Source: Oscillospiraceae bacterium
GTDB lineage: Bacteria; Bacillota; Clostridia; Oscillospirales; Oscillospiraceae
Direction: 5' to 3'
Assembly: GCA_024697625.1 (NCBI GenBank)
Contig: JAILFJ010000094.1
Span: 1 to 47,403, forward strand
DNA length: 47,403 nucleotides
Made by a program: the position numbers and the translations under genes. This document shows, in pieces, positions 1 to 7,372 of the stretch. The notes below the pieces were generated by a model. The model did no database searches and had not been told where the DNA came from. It was given only the letters and a program-made list of their open reading frames with translations. Positions within the stretch are counted from its first letter, which is position 1, and each line of letters starts with the position of its first letter.

Positions 1-2
1 CC

Positions 3-62
3 ATAGAGTCTGATTTTGACAGAATGGTGAAGGCTTTAGCGGACAAGGACGGTGCCAAATGA
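3..62 (+). CDS. C-terminal tail of an upstream gene, probably hsdM (partial)
   Basis: An open frame enters from the left edge and ends at a TGA that overlaps the hsdS ATG (ATGA overlap). About 19 codons are visible, too few to recognise a family. Position and translational coupling to hsdS suggest it is the end of the type I modification methyltransferase subunit HsdM. That identity is inference from gene order only. Confidence 0.5.
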   Translation: MESDFDRMVKALADKDGAK

Positions 63-1513
63 CGCCCCAGGAACTGAAAAGCAGCATCCTGCAGCTTGCC
101 ATTCAGGGAAAACTGGTGGAACAGCGCCCCGAGGAGGGGACAGTGGAGGAACTGTACAAACAGATCCAGGCCGAGAAGCAAGCGCTGATCAGAGCCGGGA
201 AAACTAAAAAAGAAAAGCCCCTGCCGGAGATCACAGAGAATGAGATTCCCTTTGAGATCCCGGAGAGCTGGAAGTGGGTATACATAGGAGATATCTTCCT
301 TCACAATACCGGCAAAGCTCAGAATGCATCCGGTTCGACAAGCGGGACCATCCGAAAATTCATAACGACATCTAACCTTTACTGGGGTTGTTTTGACTTT
401 TCTAAAGTTAAAGAGATGCCGTTCACAGAACAAGAGATTGAGCGCTGTTCTACTCGAAAAGGCGACTTACTGGTGTGCGAGGGTGGCGACTGCGGGCGCT
501 CCGCTATTTGGGCTTATGATGAAGAAGTCTGTATTCAAAACCATGTACACAGGCTCAGACCGTATTATGAGCTTTCAATAGAATACTACTATTACATGTT
601 CTACCTATACAAATTCACCGGGCGTCTTAGAGGCCACGGTGTAGCCATTCAGGGCTTATCCAGCGAGGCAATTCATAAGGTGATTTGCCCCCTCCCACCG
701 CTGGCCGAGCAGAAGCGCATCGTGGCAAAGATCGAAGAGCTGCTGCCGCTGATCGATCGCTATGAAAAGGCGTGGAGCCGTCTGGAGGACTTCAATAAGC
801 GCTTCCCGGTCGATATGCAGAAGTCCATCCTGCAGATGGCCATCCAGGGCAAGCTGGTGGAGCAACGCCCTGAGGAAGGCACTGGCGAAGAACTCTACCG
901 CCAGATCCAGGCCGAAAAGCAGGCCCTCGTCAAAGCCGGGAAGATCAAAAAAGAAAAGCCCCTGCCGGAAATCTCGGAGGCTGAGATTCCTTTTGAGATC
1001 CCGGAGAGCTGGAAGTGGGTACGGTTTTCCAATGTTGTTGATGTGCGCGATGGAACACATGATACCCCCAAATATGTTGCATCCGGCATCCCTCTTGTGA
1101 CCAGCAAGAATCTTCTTGATGGGAAAATAGATTTTGAAACTGCGAAGGACATCTCAATTGAAGATGCAACCGCAATAAACATGCGATCGCACGTTGATGA
1201 CGGGGATATCCTGTTCGCGATGATTGGCACAATTGGAAACCCAGTTTTAGTAAAGAAAGATCGTGAGTTCTGCATCAAGAATATGGCACTTTTCAAGCAA
1301 ATTGATGCTTCCTTGCTCGACATGAGATATGTGTTACTTTTTTTGCAGAAAGCACAAACAGATATGAAGGCAATTGCTAATGCCAGTGTGCAATCCTTTG
1401 TTTCCCTGAACCTTCTGCGAAATTACCTTTTTCCCCTTCCACCGCTTGCCGAGCAGAAGCGCATCGTCGCCCGACTGGAAGAACTCCTGCCCCTGTGCGA
1501 AAGACTCAAATGA
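59..1513 (+). CDS. hsdS: Type I restriction-modification specificity subunit HsdS
   Basis: 484 residues. HsdS gives the HsdM/HsdR complex its DNA target through two target-recognition domains (TRDs) separated by conserved helices. The protein is two tandem copies of one plan: a conserved block ending at an ESWKWV motif (about residues 8-74 and 255-321), a variable TRD, then a conserved PLPPLAEQKRIVA helix start (about residues 211 and 459). The two TRDs do not resemble each other, so a bipartite target is expected. The TRD DNA looks more AT-rich than the conserved blocks, in line with TRD exchange. The start overlaps the upstream stop by ATGA. No hsdR lies downstream in the window; the next gene is convergent. 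Family assignment is secure; the recognition sequence cannot be read from this. Confidence 0.95.
   Translation: MTPQELKSSILQLAIQGKLVEQRPEEGTVEELYKQIQAEKQALIRAGKTKKEKPLPEITENEIPFEIPESWKWVYIGDIFLHNTGKAQNASGSTSGTIRKFITTSNLYWGCFDFSKVKEMPFTEQEIERCSTRKGDLLVCEGGDCGRSAIWAYDEEVCIQNHVHRLRPYYELSIEYYYYMFYLYKFTGRLRGHGVAIQGLSSEAIHKVICPLPPLAEQKRIVAKIEELLPLIDRYEKAWSRLEDFNKRFPVDMQKSILQMAIQGKLVEQRPEEGTGEELYRQIQAEKQALVKAGKIKKEKPLPEISEAEIPFEIPESWKWVRFSNVVDVRDGTHDTPKYVASGIPLVTSKNLLDGKIDFETAKDISIEDATAINMRSHVDDGDILFAMIGTIGNPVLVKKDREFCIKNMALFKQIDASLLDMRYVLLFLQKAQTDMKAIANASVQSFVSLNLLRNYLFPLPPLAEQKRIVARLEELLPLCERLK
80..280 (+). repeat. Direct repeat copy 1 within hsdS (partner 821..1021)
   Basis: This 201-base block encodes the conserved N-terminal helix region and aligns without gaps to 821..1021, with most bases identical by eye. 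A second, shorter pair of conserved blocks lies at about 689..754 and 1433..1498. Together they bracket both TRDs. Confidence 0.85.
821..1021 (+). repeat. Direct repeat copy 2 within hsdS (partner 80..280)
   Basis: Second copy of the conserved block, just before the second TRD. The near-identical copies could support homologous recombination that deletes or swaps a TRD. Confidence 0.85.
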
Positions 1514-1602
1514 TGTAAGCAACAGCACTTGGTTTTCTGGTCAAAGTCAACCGGGAGCATATCAAGAGACAAGGTATGCATGATCAACCACCAGCTGCTG
1601 CT

Positions 1603-2247
1603 TTAATCAAACCATGCGACTGCACGGATCGGCGACCCGTCGCAATCGAGAATCTTCAGCGGAAAGCAGCTGAACCAGAAAAGATCTTCGCCGCACAGCT
1701 CCAGGTTGCAGAGGTTTTCGATGTTTACAATATCCTTGCTCCTGAAAAGTTTCCTGTGCCTTGTAAGATTACAGTCTCCGATCGGGTCCAGGCCGATCAC
1801 GTCAAATCCGATTCCCTTGTAAGATCCGGCAAGAATATAATCCAGAACCGCATCATCGATGCAGGGATAGTCGCCAAAGTATGCGTCTGTCCCCCAGCGC
1901 ACATCCCAGCCTGTGCGAAACAGCAGGAAATCTGCCTGCTCCGCTCTGGCTCCATAGCGAAGCAGATGCTCCATGGTGATGGGCTCGCCTTCCTTCAGTG
2001 AAGAGCAGTCGACCACCAGAGCCTTTCCGATAAACTGCTCCGGCGGGAAAGCATCCAGCGTCGTTCTGCCCGGATAAAGGTGCGCCGGAGGGTCCATATG
2101 AGTGCCGGTGTGCGTGAACATGGATATTCTGGTTTCCCGGTATCCGTCCTTTTCAAAGGTGCTGGCCGGCTCAAGGATCGGCGGCTCGGTACCCGGATAG
2201 ACCGGCATGGAGCTCTCTATCACCTGTGTGAGATCAATCACTTTCAC
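1603..2247 (-). CDS. Cyclase-family (kynurenine formamidase-like) metal-dependent hydrolase
   Basis: 214 residues, the usual size for the family. It carries the HxGTHxDxPxH metal-binding signature (H46, H50, D52, H56) of the bacterial cyclase/KynB superfamily, which hydrolyses amide or ester bonds using Mn or Zn. The start is GTG at 2245-2247, preceded by GGGAGG seven bases upstream. No tryptophan-catabolism genes are nearby, so the substrate is unknown. It is convergent with hsdS and separated from the rpsR operon by 212 bases, so it is probably a single-gene unit with its own promoter (-10 at 2319-2324). Confidence 0.85.
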   Translation of the reverse strand: MKVIDLTQVIESSMPVYPGTEPPILEPASTFEKDGYRETRISMFTHTGTHMDPPAHLYPGRTTLDAFPPEQFIGKALVVDCSSLKEGEPITMEHLLRYGARAEQADFLLFRTGWDVRWGTDAYFGDYPCIDDAVLDYILAGSYKGIGFDVIGLDPIGDCNLTRHRKLFRSKDIVNIENLCNLELCGEDLFWFSCFPLKILDCDGSPIRAVAWFD

Positions 2248-2318
2248 GGTAAATCCTCCCTCTCAGGATGCTTTTTTGCAGGCAGGACCATACGACCTGC
2301 CGCTGTCATCCTGCCCGT

Positions 2319-2324
2319 ATTATA
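2319..2324 (-). promoter_or_regulatory. Possible -10 for the cyclase gene
   Basis: On the minus strand the hexamer is a perfect TATAAT about 70 bases upstream of the GTG start. No good -35 lies 16-18 bases away (best is TGGAAA). The leader also holds a 6-bp GGCAGG/CCTGCC hairpin followed by a short A-run, of unclear meaning. Confidence 0.45.
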
Positions 2325-2361
2325 TCCCATCCTCCTGCTTTTTTCCACAGAAAGCTCAGAC

Positions 2362-2411
2362 AAAAAGAAAACGGCCATGCAGAAGTAACATTACTCCTGA
2401 TGGTCGTTTTC
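2362..2411 (-). terminator. Rho-independent terminator of the rpsF-ssb-rpsR operon
   Basis: A 12-bp stem (2367-2378 with 2400-2411, one G-T wobble), extended by an inner stem, is followed on the minus strand by TTTTCTTTTTG. It lies about 50 bases past the rpsR stop. Confidence 0.85.
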
Positions 2412-2459
2412 CTGTGAAGCCGCCCGGGGAATAAACGCCGGCGGCTGGATCACTGCAGA

Positions 2460-2699
2460 TCAGTCGGTCACGTAGGGCAGAAGCGCAACCTGTCTGGCAC
2501 GCTTGATGGCCTCGGTGAGCTCACGCTGATGCATGGCGCAGGTGCCGGTCGTACGGCGGGGGAGAATCTTGCTGCGCTCGGAGAGGAAACGGCGAAGCTT
2601 CGCGGTATCCTTATAGTCGATGAAAGTGGCCTTGTCCGCGCAGAACTGGCAGACCTTTCTGCGACGGCGGGTCTTCGGATTGTTCTTATCAAAAGGCAC
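2460..2699 (-). CDS. rpsR: 30S ribosomal protein S18
   Basis: 79 residues, full length for bS18, a small-subunit protein that partners S6 on the platform. The N-terminal region carries a CxxC pair (C17, C20) and a later CxxH, the zinc-binding 'C+' form of S18; many bacteria have a zinc-free paralogue instead. The start is GTG at 2697-2699 with GAAGGAGG nine bases upstream. It is the last gene of the rpsF-ssb-rpsR operon, 41 bases after ssb, and is followed by a clear terminator. Confidence 0.97.
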   Translation of the reverse strand: MPFDKNNPKTRRRRKVCQFCADKATFIDYKDTAKLRRFLSERSKILPRRTTGTCAMHQRELTEAIKRARQVALLPYVTD

Positions 2700-2740
2700 T
2701 GTCGGAAACCTCCTTCTTATTTAGTGTTGTTTCTGTTTTA

Positions 2741-3244
2741 TCAGAAGGGCAGATCACCGTCGTCCTCGAGATCCTCAAAGGGACTGGGACTGACCTGCGG
2801 CGCGGCTGCATTCTGGCCGCCGAAGCCGGACGGTGCGCTGTAACTGTTCTGACTGTTGCTGTAGCTGTTCTGGCTGCTGTAGCCGGACGGGCCGTAACCG
2901 CTGCCCTGGCTGTCATTGTCACGCTTGCTCTCGCCGAAATAGACGTTGTCGGCCTGAATGTCCCAGGCAGTCCGGTTGTTGCCGTCGCGGTCCTGGAACT
3001 TGCGGGACTGCATGCGGCCGGAAACAACGATCATGCTGCCTTTGCGGAAATACTTGCTGACAAACTCACCGGTGGAGCGCCATGCAGAGCAGTCAAAGAA
3101 ATCCGTCTGTCTCTCCGCACCGTCGCGGCCGCCAAAGTCGCGGTCGACTGCCACGGTGAAGGATGCGACGGGAATCTGGGACTGCGTATAGCGCAGCTCC
3201 GGGTCGCGGGTCAGACGACCCATGATCACGATGTGGTTTAACAT
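2741..3244 (-). CDS. ssb: Single-stranded DNA-binding protein
   Basis: 167 residues. An N-terminal OB fold of about 110 residues opens with the typical LNHIVIMGRLTRDPELR start. A Gly/Ser/Asn/Gln/Tyr-rich disordered linker follows. The protein ends in the acidic tip DDGDLPF, which in SSB recruits replication and repair partners. The start has an AAGGAG ribosome-binding site. It lies 12 bases after rpsF in the standard rpsF-ssb-rpsR order, so it is the housekeeping copy rather than a mobile-element copy. Confidence 0.97.
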   Translation of the reverse strand: MLNHIVIMGRLTRDPELRYTQSQIPVASFTVAVDRDFGGRDGAERQTDFFDCSAWRSTGEFVSKYFRKGSMIVVSGRMQSRKFQDRDGNNRTAWDIQADNVYFGESKRDNDSQGSGYGPSGYSSQNSYSNSQNSYSAPSGFGGQNAAAPQVSPSPFEDLEDDGDLPF

Positions 3245-3256
3245 GTGATATGCTCC

Positions 3257-3553
3257 TTATTCGGTGCGCAGGGTGATGAGACGGCGCAGAATACCGTCCG
3301 TGATGCCGAGAATACGGTCAAGCTCGGCCGGGAACTCCGGACCGCTTGTGAACTTCATCAGCACATAGTAGCCTTCCGTGATGTAGTTGATCTCATAGGC
3401 CAGCTTGCGCTTACCCATTTCCTCCAGCTCATCCAGCGTACCATTTGCTTCCACAAGTGCCTTGAACTTCTCTACGACTGCCGCGGTCTCCTCCTCGGAG
3501 AGCTTCGGGCTGATGACGTACATCACTTCGTACTTTTCGCTTGCTTTTGCCAT
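3257..3553 (-). CDS. rpsF: 30S ribosomal protein S6
   Basis: 98 residues, normal for bS6. It begins with a typical YEVMYVISP strand and shows the usual LAYEINYITEGYYVLMKF segment. S6 binds S18 and the central domain of 16S rRNA. It is the first gene of the operon, with an AAGGAGG ribosome-binding site and a strong promoter at 3632-3659. In many bacteria S6:S18 represses this operon by binding its leader mRNA; the leader here is short and I did not identify that element. Confidence 0.97.
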   Translation of the reverse strand: MAKASEKYEVMYVISPKLSEEETAAVVEKFKALVEANGTLDELEEMGKRKLAYEINYITEGYYVLMKFTSGPEFPAELDRILGITDGILRRLITLRTE

Positions 3554-3631
3554 GGTTGCACCTCCTTATGGTCAATTGGCCCCCGCATCCCGGCGGGAGC
3601 AAGGATATTACCTGTCTGCACAGGCCATATT

Positions 3632-3659
3632 ATTATATTGATTTCTTTCCGAAAGTCAA
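3632..3659 (-). promoter_or_regulatory. Promoter of rpsF-ssb-rpsR
   Basis: On the minus strand the -35 is TTGACT (3659-3654) and the -10 a perfect TATAAT (3637-3632), 16 bases apart. It stands back to back with the ruvX promoter; the two -35 boxes are 16 bases apart. Confidence 0.85.
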
Positions 3660-3675
3660 GAATTTTTTTGTGTTC

Positions 3676-3704
3676 TTGCAACAAAATCTGATTCATGCTA
3701 TCAT
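3676..3704 (+). promoter_or_regulatory. Promoter of the ruvX-tmk-DUF5662 unit
   Basis: -35 TTGCAA (3676-3681), 17-base spacer, -10 TATCAT (3699-3704), about 70 bases upstream of the ruvX start. Confidence 0.75.
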
Positions 3705-3777
3705 AGACGAGAAATCCGTACACGATTACCCGTGTGCGGATGAAAGAGACCTGAATCGGAGAGAGGATGAGAAGGCA

Positions 3778-4188
3778 GTGCGTGTGATGGCGATCGACCT
3801 CGGAGACGCGAGAACGGGACTGGCGGTTTCGGACCCGATGGGGATCCTGTGCGGTGAGGCCTGGACGGTGGAGGAGTGGAATCTGGAACGCCTTGCGGAG
3901 ACGGTATGCCGGGAGGCTGCGGCCAGAGGGGTCGGAAAACTCATCCTCGGCCTGCCGAAGAATATGGACGGCAGCGAGGGGACCCGGGCGGAGAAAAGCC
4001 GCGCCTTCCGGGACCTGCTGCTTGAGAAGGGCGCACCGGAGGTCCTGCTCTGGGACGAGCGCCGCACCACGGTGGAGGCCCATCAGATCCTGCACATGAA
4101 CGGAAAGCGCGAGAAAAAGCACCGCGGCAGCGTGGATGCTGTAGCGGCAAGTCTGATTCTGGAGGGGTATCTCGGTTCGGCTTTCTGA
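3778..4188 (+). CDS. ruvX: Putative Holliday junction resolvase RuvX/YqgF
   Basis: 136 residues, matching the family's usual 138 or so. The RNase H-like fold opens with the MAIDLGDARTGLA motif whose Asp is catalytic. A later block with LILGLPKNMDGSEG and the DERRTT motif is also typical. The protein processes the 5' end of 16S rRNA and may resolve Holliday junctions. The frame stays open far upstream, but homology starts here. GTG at 3778 gives the usual V/M-R-V-M start, with GAGAGG eleven bases before it. GTG 3784 and ATG 3787 are alternatives. It heads a unit with tmk. Confidence 0.9.
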   Translation: MRVMAIDLGDARTGLAVSDPMGILCGEAWTVEEWNLERLAETVCREAAARGVGKLILGLPKNMDGSEGTRAEKSRAFRDLLLEKGAPEVLLWDERRTTVEAHQILHMNGKREKKHRGSVDAVAASLILEGYLGSAF

Positions 4189-4211
4189 GCCGGGCGGAGT
4201 GAAACGGAACG

Positions 4212-4880
4212 ATGGAGAAAGAATCTGCGGTCAACAGACTGATTGTGATTGAGGGCCTCGACGGGAGCGGGAAGGCTACCCAGACGGCGCGCCTCGCGGA
4301 ACGGCTCCGGGAGAGGGGAGAACACGTCCGAAGGGTCTCGTTTCCCAACTATGACAGCGACAGCTCGGCCCTGGTGAAGATGTACCTGGCCGGAGCCTTC
4401 GGCACGCATCCGGACGACGTCAACGCCTATGCTGCCTCCAGCTTCTTTGCGGTGGACCGCTATGCCGGCTACAGGAGCGACTGGAAAGACGATCTGGAAA
4501 AGGGGACTGTCATTGCCGACCGCTATACCACCTCCAATGCGGTCCACCAGTGCAGCAAACTGGACCGGAGCGAATGGGATCCCTTCCTGGACTGGCTCTT
4601 TGACTACGAGTACAGACTGCTGGGCATCCCGGCCCCGAGTCTGGTGATCTATCTGCGCGTGGCCCCGGAACTGAGCCAGAAGCTGATGACGGAGCGCTAC
4701 CACGGCCATGAGGAGAAAAAAGACATCCATGAACGGGACCGCCTGTATCTGGAACGGTGCCGGGAGGCGGCGGATTACTGCGCGGAGAAACTGGGCTGGC
4801 GCGTGATCGAATGCGTGGGCGCAGACGGAAGCATGCGGGGAGTCGATGAGATCAGCGGGGAGATTCTGCGGCTGATCTGA
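4212..4880 (+). CDS. tmk: Thymidylate kinase (dTMP kinase)
   Basis: 222 residues. It phosphorylates dTMP to dTDP in DNA precursor synthesis. The P-loop is GLDGSGKAT, near residues 15-23, and a DRY motif (DRYTTSN) follows near residue 98. The mid-section SSFFAVDRYAGY replaces the commoner LLFAADRAQH. With the EEKKDIHERD lid, this places it in a divergent clostridial Tmk branch, so a related deoxynucleotide kinase role cannot be excluded. It lies 23 bases after ruvX and 22 before the next gene, in one unit. Confidence 0.88.
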   Translation: MEKESAVNRLIVIEGLDGSGKATQTARLAERLRERGEHVRRVSFPNYDSDSSALVKMYLAGAFGTHPDDVNAYAASSFFAVDRYAGYRSDWKDDLEKGTVIADRYTTSNAVHQCSKLDRSEWDPFLDWLFDYEYRLLGIPAPSLVIYLRVAPELSQKLMTERYHGHEEKKDIHERDRLYLERCREAADYCAEKLGWRVIECVGADGSMRGVDEISGEILRLI

Positions 4881-4902
4881 AGACAGGGAAGGAGTACAGG
4901 CG

Positions 4903-5475
4903 ATGCATCCGATTGCGCATTTCAGAACCATCACAAGGCACCGTCACCTGGTGTGCAGCTACTGCCTGCGCCTCGGCCTGATCAGACAGGGACTGCTGCA
5001 CGACCTGAGCAAGTATTCGCCCACGGAGTTCTGGCGGGGCGCAAAGTATTACCGCGGCTTTGAGAGCCCGAACGACGCGGAGCGCCGCGAGACGGGGATC
5101 ACCCTGGCGTGGCTGCACCACAAGGGGCGGAACAGGCATCACTTTGAATACTGGATCGACTGGCAGACGACTGACGACGGGAATGTGATCTACGCCGGAA
5201 ACCCGATGCCGATCTGCTATGTCGCCGAGATGTTCTGCGACCGGATTGCCGCGAGCAGGATCTATCTGGGGGAGAAGTATACCGATGCCGCGCCGTACGA
5301 ATACCTCGTCCACCACATCCCGGAGGGGACCATGCACCCGGACACGGTACGCGAAATTGAAGGGATGCTCCGGATCCTGAAAGAGCAGGGAGAGGAAGCG
5401 GCTTTCCGGTATGTGCGGAAAAGGCTGAAGGACGAGAAGGAAAAGAACAGAGGACAGCAAAGGTCCGGAACCTGA
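4903..5475 (+). CDS. DUF5662 family protein
   Basis: 190 residues. It resembles the DUF5662 family common in Clostridia; no biochemical role is established that I know of. Many conserved His and Asp residues are visible (RHRHLV, LLHDLSKYSP, WLHHKGRNRHH, HH near residue 140). The HDLSK and HH patterns resemble an HD-type metal site, which is my inference. It has no signal peptide or membrane segment. The C-terminus is a charged Lys/Glu/Arg tail. It ends the ruvX-tmk unit, just before a strong bidirectional terminator. Confidence 0.75.
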   Translation: MHPIAHFRTITRHRHLVCSYCLRLGLIRQGLLHDLSKYSPTEFWRGAKYYRGFESPNDAERRETGITLAWLHHKGRNRHHFEYWIDWQTTDDGNVIYAGNPMPICYVAEMFCDRIAASRIYLGEKYTDAAPYEYLVHHIPEGTMHPDTVREIEGMLRILKEQGEEAAFRYVRKRLKDEKEKNRGQQRSGT

Positions 5476-5476
5476 A

Positions 5477-5529
5477 AAACAGACACAGCAGCCTGAGCAG
5501 TGATTCTGCCGGCAGTGCTGTGTCTGTTT
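5477..5529. terminator. Bidirectional terminator between DUF5662 and the UPF0210 gene
   Basis: A perfect 14-bp stem AAACAGACACAGCA / TGCTGTGTCTGTTT (5477-5490 with 5516-5529) separates two convergent genes. A-rich and T-rich flanks suit termination in both directions. Confidence 0.85.
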
Positions 5530-5554
5530 GGCTGTAAAGATGGGAGCTGCGTGT

Positions 5555-6910
5555 TCAGTTTCGCAGACTGTGGATCGGCGCAGGGATGCGGCCCCCGCGG
5601 GAGATGAACTCTTTTGCCGAACCGGTGTGCAGAGGAATCACCGGAGCGGAACCGAGCAGACCGCCAAAATCGACCCGGTCGCCGATCGCCTTTCCGACGG
5701 CGGGGATGAGGCGCGCGGCGGTCGTCTTGCTGTTGATCATGCCGATGGCGGCCTCGTCGGCGATGATTGCGGAGAGCGTCTCAGCCGGGGTATCTCCCGG
5801 AACGGCGATCATGTCGAGGCCGACCGAGCAGACGCAGGTCATCGCTTCCAGCTTGTCCATGGTGAGGGCGCCCTCTTCTGCGGCCCGTATCATTCCGGCG
5901 TCCTCCGAGACCGGGATGAAGGCGCCGGAAAGACCGCCCACGTGCGAGGAGGCCATGATGCCGCCCTTCTTGACCGCGTCGTTCAGCAGCGCAAGTGCGG
6001 CGGTGGTCCCGTGGGTGCCGCAGCGCTCGAGCCCGATGAGCTCGAGGATCTCCGCCACGCTGTCACCGACCGCAGGGGTGGGCGCTAGCGAGAGGTCGAC
6101 GACGCCGAAGGGCACCTGCAGACGGCGCGAGGCCTCCTGGGCCACGAGCTGTCCCATGCGGGTGATCTTGAAGGCGGTGCGCTTGATGGTCTCGGCAACG
6201 ACGTCGATGCGCTCGCCCCGGCAGTTCTTCAGCGCGTGCGCGACGACGCCCGGCCCGGATACGCCTACATTGATGACGCACTCCGGCTCGCCGACGCCGT
6301 GAAAGGCGCCGGCCATGAAGGGATTGTCCTCCACGGCGTTGCAGAAGACGACGAGCTTGGCGCAGCCCATGGGGTCGCGGTCCGCAGTGTCGCGGATGAT
6401 CTGACCCATCAGCCGGACGGCGTCCATGTTGATGCCGGCTTTGGTGGAGCCGATGTTGACACTGCCGCAGACAAGGGCGGTCTCGGTCAGCGCCTCGGGC
6501 AGGGAGCGGACCAGGCGCAGGTCGCTCTCAGTGAAGCCCTTCTGCGCCAGGGCCGAAAACCCTCCGATGAAGTTGATGCCGAGGGTGCCGGCGGCGCGGT
6601 CCAGAGCCTTGGCAATGGGAGTGTAGTTTTCATCGAGGCAGGAGGCCGCGACGATCGAGACGGGAGTCACGGATACCCGCTTGTTCACGATCGGGATGCC
6701 GAATTCCTGCTCGATGCCGACGCAGACGGGAACGAGCCGCTCGGCCCTGCGGCATAGCTTCTCATAGATCTTCTCCGCACAGCGCTCGACGGACGGATCG
6801 GCACAGTCCAGAAGGCTGATGCCCATGGTGACGGTACGCACGTCGAGATGCTGCTGATCGATCATCTCGATCGTCTGGAGAATCTCGCTGCTGTTCATCA
6901 GGTAGCTCAT
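5555..6910 (-). CDS. UPF0210 / DUF711 (PFL-family) protein
   Basis: 451 residues, full length for this family, which structurally resembles pyruvate formate-lyase but has no proven activity. The sequence is Gly/Ala-rich with Ser/Thr-Gly turns (for example [15 protein letters not shown]) and has no signal peptide. Its ATG overlaps the stop of the upstream ACT-domain gene by ATGA, so the pair is translationally coupled. The constant pairing in many anaerobes suggests that the ACT protein is a regulatory partner sensing a small molecule; this is inference. Confidence 0.88.
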   Translation of the reverse strand: MSYLMNSSEILQTIEMIDQQHLDVRTVTMGISLLDCADPSVERCAEKIYEKLCRRAERLVPVCVGIEQEFGIPIVNKRVSVTPVSIVAASCLDENYTPIAKALDRAAGTLGINFIGGFSALAQKGFTESDLRLVRSLPEALTETALVCGSVNIGSTKAGINMDAVRLMGQIIRDTADRDPMGCAKLVVFCNAVEDNPFMAGAFHGVGEPECVINVGVSGPGVVAHALKNCRGERIDVVAETIKRTAFKITRMGQLVAQEASRRLQVPFGVVDLSLAPTPAVGDSVAEILELIGLERCGTHGTTAALALLNDAVKKGGIMASSHVGGLSGAFIPVSEDAGMIRAAEEGALTMDKLEAMTCVCSVGLDMIAVPGDTPAETLSAIIADEAAIGMINSKTTAARLIPAVGKAIGDRVDFGGLLGSAPVIPLHTGSAKEFISRGGRIPAPIHSLRN

Positions 6911-7176
6911 ATCCGATGCATCGCCTCAAAAATATCCGAGCGCTGGATGTGAATATCGAGCGCGCGTTCCTCTCCCTTCCGCTTCAGCCATTCGGCCAGC
7001 TCGTGGAAGGGGAGCGGGCAGGCTTCCAGATCGACCAGCATGATCATCGCAAAATACTCCTGCATCAGCGTCTGGCTGATGTCGAGGATGTTGATGTCCC
7101 GCTCGGCCAGGAGCGACGTTACGTAGGCGGTGATCCCGCGTGAATCCCGCGCAAAGACACTGACGATGGCTTTCAT
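6907..7176 (-). CDS. ACT domain protein, UPF0237 family
   Basis: 89 residues forming a single ACT fold (beta-alpha-beta-beta-alpha-beta), starting [21 protein letters not shown] domains usually bind amino acids or related ligands. The fold fills the protein, so it probably acts as a separate regulatory subunit. It is followed by the UPF0210 gene with an ATGA overlap and preceded by GGAGG and a good promoter. It is divergent from the rnf operon. Confidence 0.88.
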   Translation of the reverse strand: MKAIVSVFARDSRGITAYVTSLLAERDINILDISQTLMQEYFAMIMLVDLEACPLPFHELAEWLKRKGEERALDIHIQRSDIFEAMHRI

Positions 7177-7214
7177 CCCGTATCATACCTCCGTGCTGTT
7201 TGTTCTTCCGGATT

Positions 7215-7242
7215 ATTATAACCGGACCCGGAGAAAAATCAA
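7215..7242 (-). promoter_or_regulatory. Promoter of the ACT/UPF0210 pair
   Basis: On the minus strand the -35 is TTGATT (7242-7237) and the -10 a perfect TATAAT (7220-7215), with a 16-base spacer. Confidence 0.8.
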
Positions 7243-7259
7243 CACCAAAGATGCAGGCT

Positions 7260-7291
7260 TTGTTAAGAACTTATCTTGTTAATATACACAA
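7260..7291 (+). promoter_or_regulatory. AT-rich repeats upstream of rnf; possible Rex-like operator
   Basis: Two direct copies of TTGTTAA (7260-7266 and 7276-7282) start 16 bases apart, and ACAA follows at 7288-7291. Rex, an NADH-sensing repressor of fermentative and Rnf-type genes, binds TTGT-N10-ACAA dyads. The TTGT/ACAA pair here is spaced by 8, so the match is imperfect and the call is tentative. Confidence 0.25.
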
Positions 7292-7298
7292 ATTGCTA

Positions 7299-7333
7299 TG
7301 GACAGATTCGGCAGTTTTATGATATTATATAAT
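7299..7333 (+). promoter_or_regulatory. Probable rnf operon promoter region
   Basis: TGGACA (7299-7304) lies 18 bases before TATTAT (7323-7328). A perfect TATAAT overlaps slightly downstream (7328-7333) but has no well-spaced -35. The very AT-rich stretch contrasts with the flanking GC-rich DNA. The exact start point is uncertain. Confidence 0.5.
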
Positions 7334-7372
7334 TTGTAAACTTTTGGGAAATCATTTTACGAGGTGAAGCTT

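Noticed and set aside
3541-3777. N-terminal extension of ruvX
   Set aside because: The frame is open, but it crosses the rpsF start and both promoters; homology and the ribosome-binding site place the start at about 3778.
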